From the NCBI RefSeq assembly GCF_014117325.1, contig NZ_CP059732.1, positions 7,443,001-7,507,000 on the forward strand: a DNA stretch of 64,000 nt, given 5' to 3'. How positions within the stretch are numbered: position 1 is the stretch's first letter; each line of letters starts with the position of its first letter. The notes under the pieces are model-generated. The model saw only the letters and a list, made by a program, of their open reading frames with translations. It was not told the origin of the DNA and made no database searches. A program made the translations under genes and the position numbers. This DNA comes from Spirosoma foliorum (lineage in GTDB: Bacteria; Bacteroidota; Bacteroidia; Cytophagales; Spirosomataceae). Below are positions 39,401-45,565 of this stretch, piece by piece.

Positions 39401-41318
39401 TAATGGGGCAAGCCATACGGTAACGGCTAGTCTGCCTGGTTGCTCCACCACGACAACCACCTACACAGCTCCAGTTAGTTGTTCGATAGCGCCTGCTTTG
39501 GCTATCAGTGTCACACCTGGAACCTGTAGCACAGCGACCAATCAGTATGCAATTACGAGTACTATCAACCTAACGGCTGCCGTTGCTGGTTCACTAACCA
39601 TCACGGATGGAACCAGTACAACAACCGTTTCTATAGCGACCGGACAAGCAACTGCCAGCTTTGTGCTGAATGGATTGGCTTCGGGTACGGGCTTACATAC
39701 GCTCACCGTGAGTGGCATCGGCTATGCGCCCGCATCCACAACCTACACAGCTCCCGCCAGTTGTACCGTTGCTCCGGTTTGTAGCCTGAGTGCAACAGCC
39801 ACTGCGGGTATCTGTGCTACGGTAACCAACACCTACTCGGCTACGGTTGCTATTGCGCTGACAAATAGTGTGGCTGGTATAATTACAATTAGCCTGCCCG
39901 GTTCGACACCCGTCAGTCAGACCATTGTTGCGAATACCAGTTCGTTTAGCGCAACCTTCACTGGACTTGTTTCCGATGGGGCTACTCATATTGCTACAAT
40001 CAGCCTGCCAGGTTGTGGTACAACAACGGCCAGTTTCACGGCACCGGCCAGTTGTTCTCTCACTCCGTTGGGTAGCCTTGGTGACTTTGTCTGGAAAGAC
40101 AATAACGATAACGGTATACAGGATACGAACGAACCCGGTGTGGCTGGTGTAAAACTAGAACTGTTTACCGTGGTGGGTGGCGTTCGCAGTACGAGCGCAG
40201 CCAGTACAACGGTTACTGATGCTACTGGTCATTATTCGTTCCCGAATTTGTCGGAGGGCGACTATCAGGTGCGCTTTAGTGAGATTCCAGTCTCTTGCAC
40301 CTTGACTCCTCACCAGAACGCGGGTACCAACGACGCAAAAGATTCTGACGCAGACCCAATAACTGGTTTCTCCCAGGTTGTTCATATAGATCCTTCAGGA
40401 ACCGGGTTGGCAGTAAACAATCCGACCGTTGATGCAGGTCTCCAACGTCTGGTGTACGACCCAACCGGCTATATCTACTGCTATAAGAATAACACCATTT
40501 TGAAAGGTGGTAAAATTAGCGTGACGGGTCCGGGTAGTACTACCGTTGTGCTGGATGGTTCAAAGGGTTACTATCGTTTCCTGACAGATGGCACGCCGGG
40601 TAGTTACACGCTTACCTACAGCCATCCCAATGGATACAGTATTGCCACAAGCGCCTGGGCACCAGCAGCGCCTTCAATTGCCCCAACCACACTGGATGGG
40701 TCGGTGCAGGACAAGGATATTCCGGCTAATGGATGGGTACAGTTAGGCTCGCTACCTACTGCCGATACAACGCAACTTCAGAATGGTACGCAAGGCTATA
40801 ATCCGTACTATCTGGTGTTCAATGTACAGGCGGGCGATCCCTATATTTCTAGTAATAACCTACCCGTGGACTGTGATCCTCTGTTAGGCAGCATCGGCGA
40901 TTTTGTCTGGAATGATCTGGATAAAGATGGACGTCAGGATGCAGGTGAGCCGGGTGTGAATGGTGTAACGATCAGATTGTTGCAGGAAACAACGCCTGGA
41001 AACTACACTGTTTTGTCGACAACCATAACAGCGGGTGGGGGTAACTATCTGTTCCCGAATCTGCCCGAAGGAAATTATGTCGTTGAGTTCGACAAAGCAA
41101 CCTTGCCTGCGAACTTCTCGTTGACGACGGCAAACGCATCGGGCGTACCCACTGCCCTGGATAGCGATGCCAACACGACGACAGGACGCTCTGGTCTGAT
41201 TGCGTTGGTGCCAACAGATCCGACCCGTCGCGATATTCTGACGATTGATGCCGGTATTGTGGACGTAAGCTGTCCACCAGCCAAATGCTTACCGATTGTT
41301 ATTAGGCGGACACGGTAA
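30411..41318 (+). CDS. Giant SdrD-like surface protein with propeller modules and tandem repeats
   Basis: A 3635-residue secreted protein from the ATG at 30411; a TTG 75 bases upstream is also in frame. Residues 28-50 are a long hydrophobic leader (WFLIASMTFIVISHGIQA). An Ig-like module leads to SdrD-B domain 1 (about 287-400, FHDFDSDG), then a propeller-like region (about 410-1020) interrupted by a malectin-like domain (about 602-757). SdrD-B domain 2 follows (NRVWRDDNSNGIQD, about 1030-1180). A second Ig/SdrD-B/propeller/SdrD-B series covers about 1280-2247 and lacks the malectin. Ten Cys-containing repeats of about 97 residues occupy 2249-3218. Two more SdrD-B domains (FVWKDNNDNGIQD; FVWNDLDKDGRQD) complete it. 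The last residues CPPAKCLPIVIRRTR are not a standard T9SS sorting domain. It is probably an adhesin or matrix protein. Confidence 0.9.
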   Translation: MSDISTSQSGRLYYYPQASSLLYRAFYAIRTYAWFLIASMTFIVISHGIQASPGTDVNSGFTSSPVGSATAVATMSLGTNSPNSPPFEASFATCPTITFTAPAANTQYCGNGTATFTVSTTAVAPDGIKLVAFTTETNPYSTTATPVFSTSTASSTATGTKTLTFSNVQLPDNLTGANMGLFVYAILATADASCQPVDDLIITLKPRPNTIIGGPTQVCTGDKATLSALAFSGATYQWFYGSGTTSISTSNPYTTTAINTAATYRVRVTLSSCVSDDASFTVTPVTCTSCTASATSLGGKVFHDFDSDGTADTYDVSLSNVTVTLFRCDATNQSAQVAQMQTDLNGAYSFTGLTAGTTYRVEFSNLPAGYQPTYRGTNNGTTVQFTQPGSCTTSLGLNTANDYCQTNPLLVTPCYLDGAVTPNTVAGTDVLVGINYDLTGSVNHIATRTQIGSTWGVAYAKTTKQLYTAAFLKRHVGLKDGNLGQIYVTDMTNPASPVTTPWLNVSALAGVSGNWQFDLDAARGLTNAGTPSLDAQSFSVVAGIGLGDIDVSEDDKTLYVMDLTNKQLLSIDIASKTLIGKYPVPSLCTTGPSTSYFSAGSGNNTFIAADGKEWQKGYLFDIYGSSINYGQTITNPNNATAGTADAALYANSAYVNAGSTMIYSFPVGNGTFGVKLHFATNATTNNRNMSVALESTTVLSGFDVYAAAGSQINVGITRSFTTTVTDGVLTIAITGNTGGGAAMLSGFELTTSSGTPTGETRPFGLAVHNGKVYVGAICDASHSQNRDDLQASVLVFDPTTSTYNPIPVLTFPLNYTKGLNVSATPTDVQQWHPWTSIYPNTTGINVGGFTLYTQPTLSDIEFDVDGSMILGFFDRFQHQQGAVPGQYTPDHIAANGRTSAYGAVGGDLLRAYFNGTSYEVEYNGKEGPTSPKTATSGQNSGQGIGGGEFYVDDTGLHQEISTGGLAFKPGSGEIRISAGDPLVYSSGGLTGFDNTTGAKQNGFTLYSGTGGGTQNKANGLGDLEVLCNLAPIQIGNRVWRDDNSNGIQDPCEPPIPGAVITLYDAAKTTAFVSVTTNANGGYYIASTTLTAGTSTSSVATTALTYNTGYALVLTSLGTSTVVTGLSLTSVSPVTPGESSTANSGSTQANNDAMVMNGKPTIMLSTGGPGSTNHTYDFGISIPDCAKPELAVSQSQTICQGSSFSLPLSTTVTSNTVTGVQWYFTDASGSSFTAISGATSLTFSQQPTSTGGIRYYAIIGQNGLSATCSDTAFVNLMIKPTQTLTISTPSAATVTQCANTTLTVTVLTNALAPDQVRLVYFTSPLATAVSAYTAAGGTVLGTIASTTATGTKTLTFSNLQLPDNVSDDPLPLYVYAVLVSADGACKPADQFTLVLNPRPTVVITANPIVCQGSSTTLAASGPGGTTYQWFAGSGTAVVGTSNTLATGAISTTATYTVRGTYNTCISDNVQIALTPIACTSCTASASTIGGTAFRDYNSNGAQGTNDPGISNVTVTIFSCDASGQSTQVSQEQTDVNGAYSFTGLTPGTTYRVEFSNLPSGYTSTFKGTQNGSTIQFTQPGSCSISVGLNQPNDYCQTDPGFAVVCFTRNNDGATEPTIIDMQYSTGQSFTSTSTADANYTWGQPSGGASYSIAAHNVIATKGDVSTTFGLAWDRTHKQLLSGAFMRAYAPMQANVGGNTFGEATIYKIDYTTGSASTKSVWLDLETVYGDGFAGVYVADATYPGASIYGRTNGTPAKIGYTGLGSMQFARDGHELYTINLKTQELLVIPVNSDGTAVANAAQIKRFPLPTDGCPTGNWSDGRPYQAVLGLGVHPSTNRVYATVTCTGPTADDLKGIVYSVDASDATPASTDFRQELDVPLNLNIPATNVNVAQYYGQNVHPWEVVTANSTFYNNNGDNNSQHTQPWLAEVEFDPQPNGVYGMMIATRNRYHDILNSSFYVTGGVLMRGANLGTEAAPQWSLEHNGAVGPFASGVNYTYTANRAGANTSPTNRFFKYQGLEGTMLAGTMDYIPGRPEILLPALDNVLYNATSGMTWLNRTTGDRSKDNHLLSDGTATGYTNVNFTKSNNWGGLAIMCNVAPIQIGNRVWRDDNKNGLQEPCEPAIPGVVVTLYDAAKTTALASVTTNAAGEYYFSSTTVTAGTSTSSVATTALTYNTSYAVVITSLGSSTVASGLTLTDVSLTPGENGTANSGATLINNDAMVMNGKPTIMLTTNGPGTSNHTYDFGLTVVPCSLSLTATPGTCSTATNQYVVTGTISLTAAPASSLTITDGLVSTIVSVSAGQTSTTYSLSGLNSGTGLHTVTLFSSATACGTTSATYTAPVSCSIAPALAVSVTPGTCSTATNQYAISGTINLTAAVASSLTITDGTSSTVVLVTAGQTTASFNLAGLTSGTGSHTVTVSGIGYSPASTTYTAPASCTVAPCGLAMVVTPGLCQSATNAYTLSGTITATNVPTSGTLTISSGAFSSRTIALPIGNASGTFSYSGLVSNGQTYTVTASYSDGACSPVSRTYTAPVSCSVAPVCSLSATATASSCATAANTYSATVAVALTNGVAGTITINLPGATPVSQTLAANTGSFTAIFENLVSDGATHTATISLPGCSTTTATFTAPASCSVAPICSISAVATAGVCSTATNTYSVTALVTVQNPTAGGTVSVSTGGQTLTFSTTANSQNTFTATFDGLISDGANHTVTASLPGCSTTAATYTAPASCSVAPICSLTATATAGLCATATNTYSSTVVIQLTNPTAGVLTVTDGPQSATLAVTPAGNATFTIEFPGLTSDGTTHTVTASLPGCSTTTTTYTAPASCSVAPVCSISAVVTIGTCATATNTYSATAVVTVTNPTAGGTVSVSTGGQTLTFSTTAVGQNTFTGTFNGLISDGASHTITVSLPGCASVNTPYTAPASCSVAPVCSISAITTTGQCSTATNTYSNTVTVTMTNPSAGTLTVTDGVNSVTIAVPTTLGTVTAPVIFNGLVSNGASHTVTASLPGCSTTTTTYTAPVSCSIAPALAISVTPGTCSTATNQYAITSTINLTAAVAGSLTITDGTSTTTVSIATGQATASFVLNGLASGTGLHTLTVSGIGYAPASTTYTAPASCTVAPVCSLSATATAGICATVTNTYSATVAIALTNSVAGIITISLPGSTPVSQTIVANTSSFSATFTGLVSDGATHIATISLPGCGTTTASFTAPASCSLTPLGSLGDFVWKDNNDNGIQDTNEPGVAGVKLELFTVVGGVRSTSAASTTVTDATGHYSFPNLSEGDYQVRFSEIPVSCTLTPHQNAGTNDAKDSDADPITGFSQVVHIDPSGTGLAVNNPTVDAGLQRLVYDPTGYIYCYKNNTILKGGKISVTGPGSTTVVLDGSKGYYRFLTDGTPGSYTLTYSHPNGYSIATSAWAPAAPSIAPTTLDGSVQDKDIPANGWVQLGSLPTADTTQLQNGTQGYNPYYLVFNVQAGDPYISSNNLPVDCDPLLGSIGDFVWNDLDKDGRQDAGEPGVNGVTIRLLQETTPGNYTVLSTTITAGGGNYLFPNLPEGNYVVEFDKATLPANFSLTTANASGVPTALDSDANTTTGRSGLIALVPTDPTRRDILTIDAGIVDVSCPPAKCLPIVIRRTR
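32215..32680 (+). other. Malectin-like domain inserted in the first propeller
   Basis: The encoded segment begins FIAADGKEWQKG and runs through NYGQTI, YSFPVGNGTFGVKLHFA and the end AMLSGFELTTSSG. This order, with a strand pair around a YxFPV..G.Y.V.LHFA core, is the malectin/carbohydrate-binding signature. The homologous second propeller (about 35200-36700) passes directly from the same preceding strand to the next without this segment. Confidence 0.65.
37155..40065 (+). repeat. Ten tandem protein repeats of about 97 codons
   Basis: Each unit runs from a C-S-[IL]-[ST]-A-type start through TATNTYS and a GLxSDGxxHTVT core to YTAPASCSVAP. Four Cys positions per unit are nearly constant. Units 2 and 9 and units 4 and 10 are closer to each other than to their neighbours, which points to block duplication within the array. 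Confidence 0.85.
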
Positions 41319-41330
41319 TGGACTCACACA

Positions 41331-41384
41331 CTAAGCCGTGCCACGGTTTAATTAAGCGCTAGGACTAACCGTGGCTCGGCTTAG
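41331..41384. terminator. 18-bp hairpin after the giant gene
   Basis: Arms CTAAGCCGTGCCACGGTT (41331-41348) and its near complement (41367-41384, one mismatch), starting 12 bases after the stop. Confidence 0.65.
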
Positions 41385-41403
41385 CGTGAAAGTCTTGGAT
41401 ACA

Positions 41404-41437
41404 TCTGGCACAAGTGATCAAACTCCCTTGTGCCAGA
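41404..41437 (+). terminator. Second hairpin with a short T-run
   Basis: TCTGGCACAAG (41404-41414) pairs with CTTGTGCCAGA (41427-41437) and AATTTTA follows. It may be the actual intrinsic terminator of the giant gene. Confidence 0.55.
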
Positions 41438-41496
41438 ATTTTACCCACAGTACGATTGATTAGTTTCCTAAATACCTGCCGTATAAAACTTGACTT

Positions 41497-41907
41497 ATGC
41501 CTGCTACCGTTTTTCTCAATTCATTGAACTCGTTCTTTAATCTTTCCAGGGCGGTGTTACAAAAAACTCACCAGGAAAAGCAAAGTACCAGTACCCTTGG
41601 CAATATAGTAGGGTTAAGTCACAACAGTGTTCGAAACCGCTATCAGAATCCTAAACTATGGCGCATTAGTGAAATAGAGCTTTTAGCTATGCATTACCAT
41701 TTGCCCACCCGCAGCTGCATTCAGATGCACGGTACAGTTGTCGAGCTGATCACTTATCTACAACAATTACCCAGTCCCGAACGCCGACAAGTGGAGCGCT
41801 TATGTCAAATTAAAACAGTCAATATGGCCAAACGATTAGATGATGACTGGTCGCTTTTAGATCTTGAAAAACTTCAAAGCGGATTTCAGCAGTGGGTTAT
41901 CAAATAG
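41497..41907 (+). CDS. Small HTH-like protein
   Basis: A 136-residue protein. The segment STLGNIVGLSHNSVRNRYQN followed by PKLWRISEIELLAMHYHLP looks like a Cro/XRE-type helix-turn-helix in which helix 2-3 and the following helices can be read. The C-terminal part is helical and basic (SPERRQVERLCQIKTVN). No sensor domain is apparent. It might regulate the preceding giant gene or itself. The family match is weak, so a DNA-binding role is inference. Confidence 0.55.
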   Translation: MPATVFLNSLNSFFNLSRAVLQKTHQEKQSTSTLGNIVGLSHNSVRNRYQNPKLWRISEIELLAMHYHLPTRSCIQMHGTVVELITYLQQLPSPERRQVERLCQIKTVNMAKRLDDDWSLLDLEKLQSGFQQWVIK

Positions 41908-42265
41908 TCGAGGGGGAGGGTAAGTTAGCTCTGATATCATCGGTCTGTAAGGACACCTAGAGTATATCCAAATCTTTTTTGCCTGTTTGAAACTCCGTTA
42001 GGAGTGACCTGTTAATAGAAAAGAAGATTGGACATAACTCCCAGCGCCGTAGGTGCGACCTATATGGACAACATTAGGCCGCACCTACGGCGCTGGGAGC
42101 TTTTAGTAGGCAAAATATCTATTGACAGGGCGCCCTCACAGGGCTGATTAACCTGTGTTAGAGGTGTATATATACTTTAGGTGTTTTAACCTGATAGCTG
42201 TGGTGAGGACACAGACCGAGGATATCGATAAGCGCGAAAGCTCTGTTAATACAGCCACAAAGAAC
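41908..42265. other. 358-base intergenic region with a dispersed repeat
   Basis: No gene is visible. It is mostly occupied by repeat copy 2 (42003-42099). On the left side are the two C-terminal ends of convergent genes. Confidence 0.6.
42003..42099 (+). repeat. Dispersed intergenic repeat, copy 2, with a 20-bp hairpin
   Basis: Contains the blocks shared with copy 1 (TGACCTG..AATAG at 42005-42018, the identical 21 bases at 42043-42063, GGCCGCACC at 42077-42085). Here the element folds into a perfect 20-bp stem (42038-42057 with 42080-42099), and further pairs in the loop extend it. Confidence 0.75.
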
Positions 42266-43522
42266 TTAGCGCTTTTGCCCCTGTATTGATTCGGGAGTGA
42301 GAATAAGCCCCTCCTGAGGCTCTCGTAGGAGGATACTTTTTTCATCAATCAACTTTTTCAGCGATTCATCGGTCAGCGTATCCAGTAGCCTGTATTTCAA
42401 CTGAAACGTCTTGCTTCGGTTCGCCGACTGCCACTTCATGATCTTGCAGTGGCAGTTGGCGTTTTCGGGCGTATTGGTGATTTCTTCGAGCGTGCCGCCG
42501 TTGCCCTGCTTGATAAACACATTCCGTATCCCAATCATGTCGTTGCTTTTGCCCGTATCGAAGCTCCAGGTAGTGGCGATGCTTGTCAGATAGCCTTTGC
42601 CCTTGTCTAATCGCAACAACGCGTGGATTGGCGATTCTACCTTGCCCGTATTATTCTTTACCCGCGAATAAATGGAAACCAGCGACGGCGATTCAAACTG
42701 TACGTAACCGATGTGGTCGATGTTGGCCCCGTGTCGGTAAAAGGTGAAATAGCCATTTTTGTAGGTGATCTCAACGAGGTTGTTGGCCACCTGATGGTAC
42801 CGATTGGGGTCATTCCCTCTTGCCTGAGGAGCGCCCGTATAATACAGCCAGATTCCCGACAAACTATCAATTTCGGCCTGTGTGGGTTGATAGGGGAGAA
42901 TATTCAGATCGTTGCGAATCGTTGCCCATTCCATCCGCTCGGAGAGCCAGTACGCACTGACAAATACTAGTATGGCGAGTGTGCTTAATAAACCAACCAC
43001 CCAGGTCTTCTTCTGCTTTTTGAATGCCGCATTTAGTTGAGTACTTGTAGTCGCCAGCTCTTGCCGACAAGCAGCTAACTCTTGTCGGAGAGCTTCCTGT
43101 TCGTCTTTAAGTAATGTCAGTGAGGCTTCTGACCCTTCAACCAGATTAGAATCCAGCGGATTTTGCTCGAACCCTTTGCGTCCTATACCATATAAATAAA
43201 TGTAACTCGCGTCGATCAGAAACGATCGTGGATTTGCGACCAGGCGATTATAGGCATCTTTAAGCTGAACACCCGTAATATCGTACTTCCGGTGGGGGTA
43301 TTCGAGTTGCCTGGGATTTGGGTCGGGTGGGTATGGATCGTGCCCTAATTGCTGAGCTGTATTCGGCAATTCGTTGCTAATGGTGCTGAGGGTTTTGGCT
43401 ACTTCTTCGTAGTTTTTCGGATTGGTATTCCGTACGATTCGTTGACCTGTGGCAAGTTGGTACTTCTCGATTACTTGCTCAAGTAAGTACGCAATCTCCT
43501 CTTTGCCTGTCTTCAGCTTCAT
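42266..43522 (-). CDS. Coiled-coil membrane protein of unknown function
   Basis: A 418-residue protein. The N-terminal part (1-125) is cytoplasmic and mixed, with the segment YDITGVQLKDAYNRLVANPR. A coiled coil follows (about 135-168, rich in E, Q, L: QEALRQELAACRQELATT), then one membrane helix (WVVGLLSTLAILVFVSAYWL, about 174-193). The C-terminal 220 residues face the other side, with strands such as YKNGYFTFYRHGANIDH. I recognise no family. The topology suggests signal transfer across the membrane. There are no enzymatic motifs. Confidence 0.7.
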   Translation of the reverse strand: MKLKTGKEEIAYLLEQVIEKYQLATGQRIVRNTNPKNYEEVAKTLSTISNELPNTAQQLGHDPYPPDPNPRQLEYPHRKYDITGVQLKDAYNRLVANPRSFLIDASYIYLYGIGRKGFEQNPLDSNLVEGSEASLTLLKDEQEALRQELAACRQELATTSTQLNAAFKKQKKTWVVGLLSTLAILVFVSAYWLSERMEWATIRNDLNILPYQPTQAEIDSLSGIWLYYTGAPQARGNDPNRYHQVANNLVEITYKNGYFTFYRHGANIDHIGYVQFESPSLVSIYSRVKNNTGKVESPIHALLRLDKGKGYLTSIATTWSFDTGKSNDMIGIRNVFIKQGNGGTLEEITNTPENANCHCKIMKWQSANRSKTFQLKYRLLDTLTDESLKKLIDEKSILLREPQEGLILTPESIQGQKR

Positions 43523-43720
43523 GCAAATGACTTGTTGTGAGTCGTTTATGGAAATTTATTAACATTTATAAAATTCCCTAAAGATACAGGTTCATTTATA
43601 AAGTAGGTCGGATAATTATATATGACGAACAGGTGAAGTAATAGGATATATTTGAGGGTCGATCTGAAGGCCTTTTTGCATATCGATCAAATTGCCAACG
43701 TTTATAGAGAACCGTAAAGC

Positions 43721-44605
43721 ATGTACTTTTTCCGTTTACTCCTTTGTATTAGTCTGCAAATTCTGTCGGTATCAGCTTTCTGTGCGAAGGTGGATTCACT
43801 CGATATTCCGAGTGCCGTGATGAAGAAAAATCTGCGGGCGGTAGTTGTATTACCTGAATCCTATCAGTCTACGAAAAAAAGCAAAACGAACTATCCGGTA
43901 CTATATCTGCTTCACGGCGGCTATGGCCATTTCAATGATTGGATCACCAAAACGCCCGATAAAACCCTGCTTCACCGACTGGCCGATCAGTATAATCTCA
44001 TCATTGTGATGCCGGAAGGCGAAATCTTTAGCTATTATCTGGATAGCCCAGTAGTTAAAGATAGCCAGTTTGAAACCTACCTGACGAAGGAAGTCATTGA
44101 TAAAATCGACAAAACGTACCGCACCGTGAACACCAGTAAAGGGCGAGTTATTACGGGTTTGTCGATGGGTGGCTATGGGTCGTTGTATCTAGCAACACGC
44201 CACCCGGATTTGTATTGCGCAGCCGGAAGCATGAGTGGTGCCCTGAATCTGGACATGGCTAGTTGGAAACTTCTGCCCGATATGGCTAAAAATATAAAAG
44301 GAGAGTTTGAGAAAATTTTAGGCCCAATCGAACAATCGCCCGACAGTTATGGCGCGTATTCGGTGGTGAATATGGCCGACAAAATGAAAACCAACGGGCT
44401 GAAATTGGTGATCGATTGTGGCGTCGATGATTTTCTGATTGAACCCAACCGTGAACTCCACCGCCGATTAGTTTTTAACCAAACTCCGCACGATTACAGT
44501 GAACGTCCGGGTGGACACAGTTGGGACTACTGGCAAAACTCACTCCCGAATCATGTTTTATTTTTTGCTAACGTACTGAAAGCGAACGGGACGACTGTTC
44601 AATAA
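43721..44605 (+). CDS. Secreted esterase of the esterase-D/feruloyl-esterase type (copy 1)
   Basis: A 294-residue alpha/beta-hydrolase with a Sec leader (LLLCISLQILSVSAFCA). Motifs are VLYLLHGGYGHFNDW, the nucleophile elbow GLSMGGYGS with catalytic Ser, the acid in CGVDDFLIEPN, and the His in GGHSWDYW. The family splits carboxyl esters, among them feruloyl, acetyl and S-formylglutathione. The substrate is not clear. It is followed after 4 bases by a close paralogue and 74 bases later by a type-B carboxylesterase, forming an esterase cluster. Confidence 0.85.
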   Translation: MYFFRLLLCISLQILSVSAFCAKVDSLDIPSAVMKKNLRAVVVLPESYQSTKKSKTNYPVLYLLHGGYGHFNDWITKTPDKTLLHRLADQYNLIIVMPEGEIFSYYLDSPVVKDSQFETYLTKEVIDKIDKTYRTVNTSKGRVITGLSMGGYGSLYLATRHPDLYCAAGSMSGALNLDMASWKLLPDMAKNIKGEFEKILGPIEQSPDSYGAYSVVNMADKMKTNGLKLVIDCGVDDFLIEPNRELHRRLVFNQTPHDYSERPGGHSWDYWQNSLPNHVLFFANVLKANGTTVQ

Positions 44606-44609
44606 GCCA

Positions 44610-45491
44610 ATGCGTCGAATTTCTACCAACCTATTTTTAATTCTCGTAATCGGTCTGCTTTCGTTGCCTTCATGGGCTGCCAAAGTAGATACACTGGATG
44701 TACCCAGTGCCGCTATGAACCGAACGCTTCGGGCGGCAGTGGTACTTCCTGCGAAGTATAAAAAGGCCAAACAGCCGTTTCCGGTGCTCTATCTGCTCCA
44801 CGGCGGTACTGGTAGTTTTCGTGACTGGCTGACCAAGGTGCCTGATAAAACTCTGCTCCACCAATTAGCCGATCAGTACAACATTATCATCGTAACCCCC
44901 GACGGCGACCCAACCAGCTATTATTTCGATAGCCCACTTGTCAAAAGCAGCCAATTCGAAACCTTTATTTCCAAAGAGTTAATCGATAAAATTGATAATA
45001 CCTACCGGACCGTTCGGGAGCGTAGAGGACGCATTATTGCCGGATTGTCGATGGGGGGACACGGGGCCATGTTTATCTCCAGTCGTCACCCTGATCTGTA
45101 CGCTGCGGCTGGAAGCATGAGTGGGGTCATGAACATCAACACCGCCACCTGGAAAGTGCCCGCCGATTTTGCCAAGTCCCGCTCCGAAAACTTTGTCAAA
45201 CTGCTCGGCCCGCCAAAAGAAGGCAATTCTCCCTATCCCGGCTACACAATGGTGACACTAGCCGACAAGCTAAAAGCCAATAACCTGCCCTTGATTTTCG
45301 ACATCGGGGTCGATGATTTTCTGATCGAGGGAAATCGTGATCTGCACCGTCAGCTCATGGAAAACAAAACACCCCACGACTACATTGAACGACCCGGCGC
45401 CCATACCTGGGATTACTGGGGAAATTCACTGCCTTACCAATTATTGTTTTTTAGTAAAATTCTGAAAATGAATGGGGTAATGAACGATTAA
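44610..45491 (+). CDS. Secreted esterase of the esterase-D type (copy 2)
   Basis: A 293-residue tandem paralogue of the gene before it. The order of motifs is the same: VLYLLHGGTGSFRDW, GLSMGGHGAMFISSRHPD with the catalytic Ser, DIGVDDFLIEGNRDLH with the acid, and GAHTWDYW with the His. The leader is LFLILVIGLLSLPSWAA. Where copy 1 has GGYGS this copy has GGHGA at the elbow, so substrate pockets may differ. The start follows the previous stop by 4 bases, so both are surely co-transcribed. Confidence 0.85.
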   Translation: MRRISTNLFLILVIGLLSLPSWAAKVDTLDVPSAAMNRTLRAAVVLPAKYKKAKQPFPVLYLLHGGTGSFRDWLTKVPDKTLLHQLADQYNIIIVTPDGDPTSYYFDSPLVKSSQFETFISKELIDKIDNTYRTVRERRGRIIAGLSMGGHGAMFISSRHPDLYAAAGSMSGVMNINTATWKVPADFAKSRSENFVKLLGPPKEGNSPYPGYTMVTLADKLKANNLPLIFDIGVDDFLIEGNRDLHRQLMENKTPHDYIERPGAHTWDYWGNSLPYQLLFFSKILKMNGVMND

Positions 45492-45565
45492 CGGATGCTT
45501 ATTGGCTCGCCTAATTGTCTACTAAACATAACTAAATCAATCAGTCAATTCCCCTAAACCAACCT

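Noticed and set aside
38310..39989. Several long minus-strand frames opposite the tandem repeat array
   Set aside because: They mirror the Thr/Ala/Ser-rich codons of the real gene, are rich in Arg, Cys and Ser in a periodic manner, and lie entirely inside the giant coding sequence.
37155..40065. A CRISPR-like periodic signal
   Set aside because: The period is about 290 bases, units are in a continuous coding frame and there are no short identical repeats with unique spacers.
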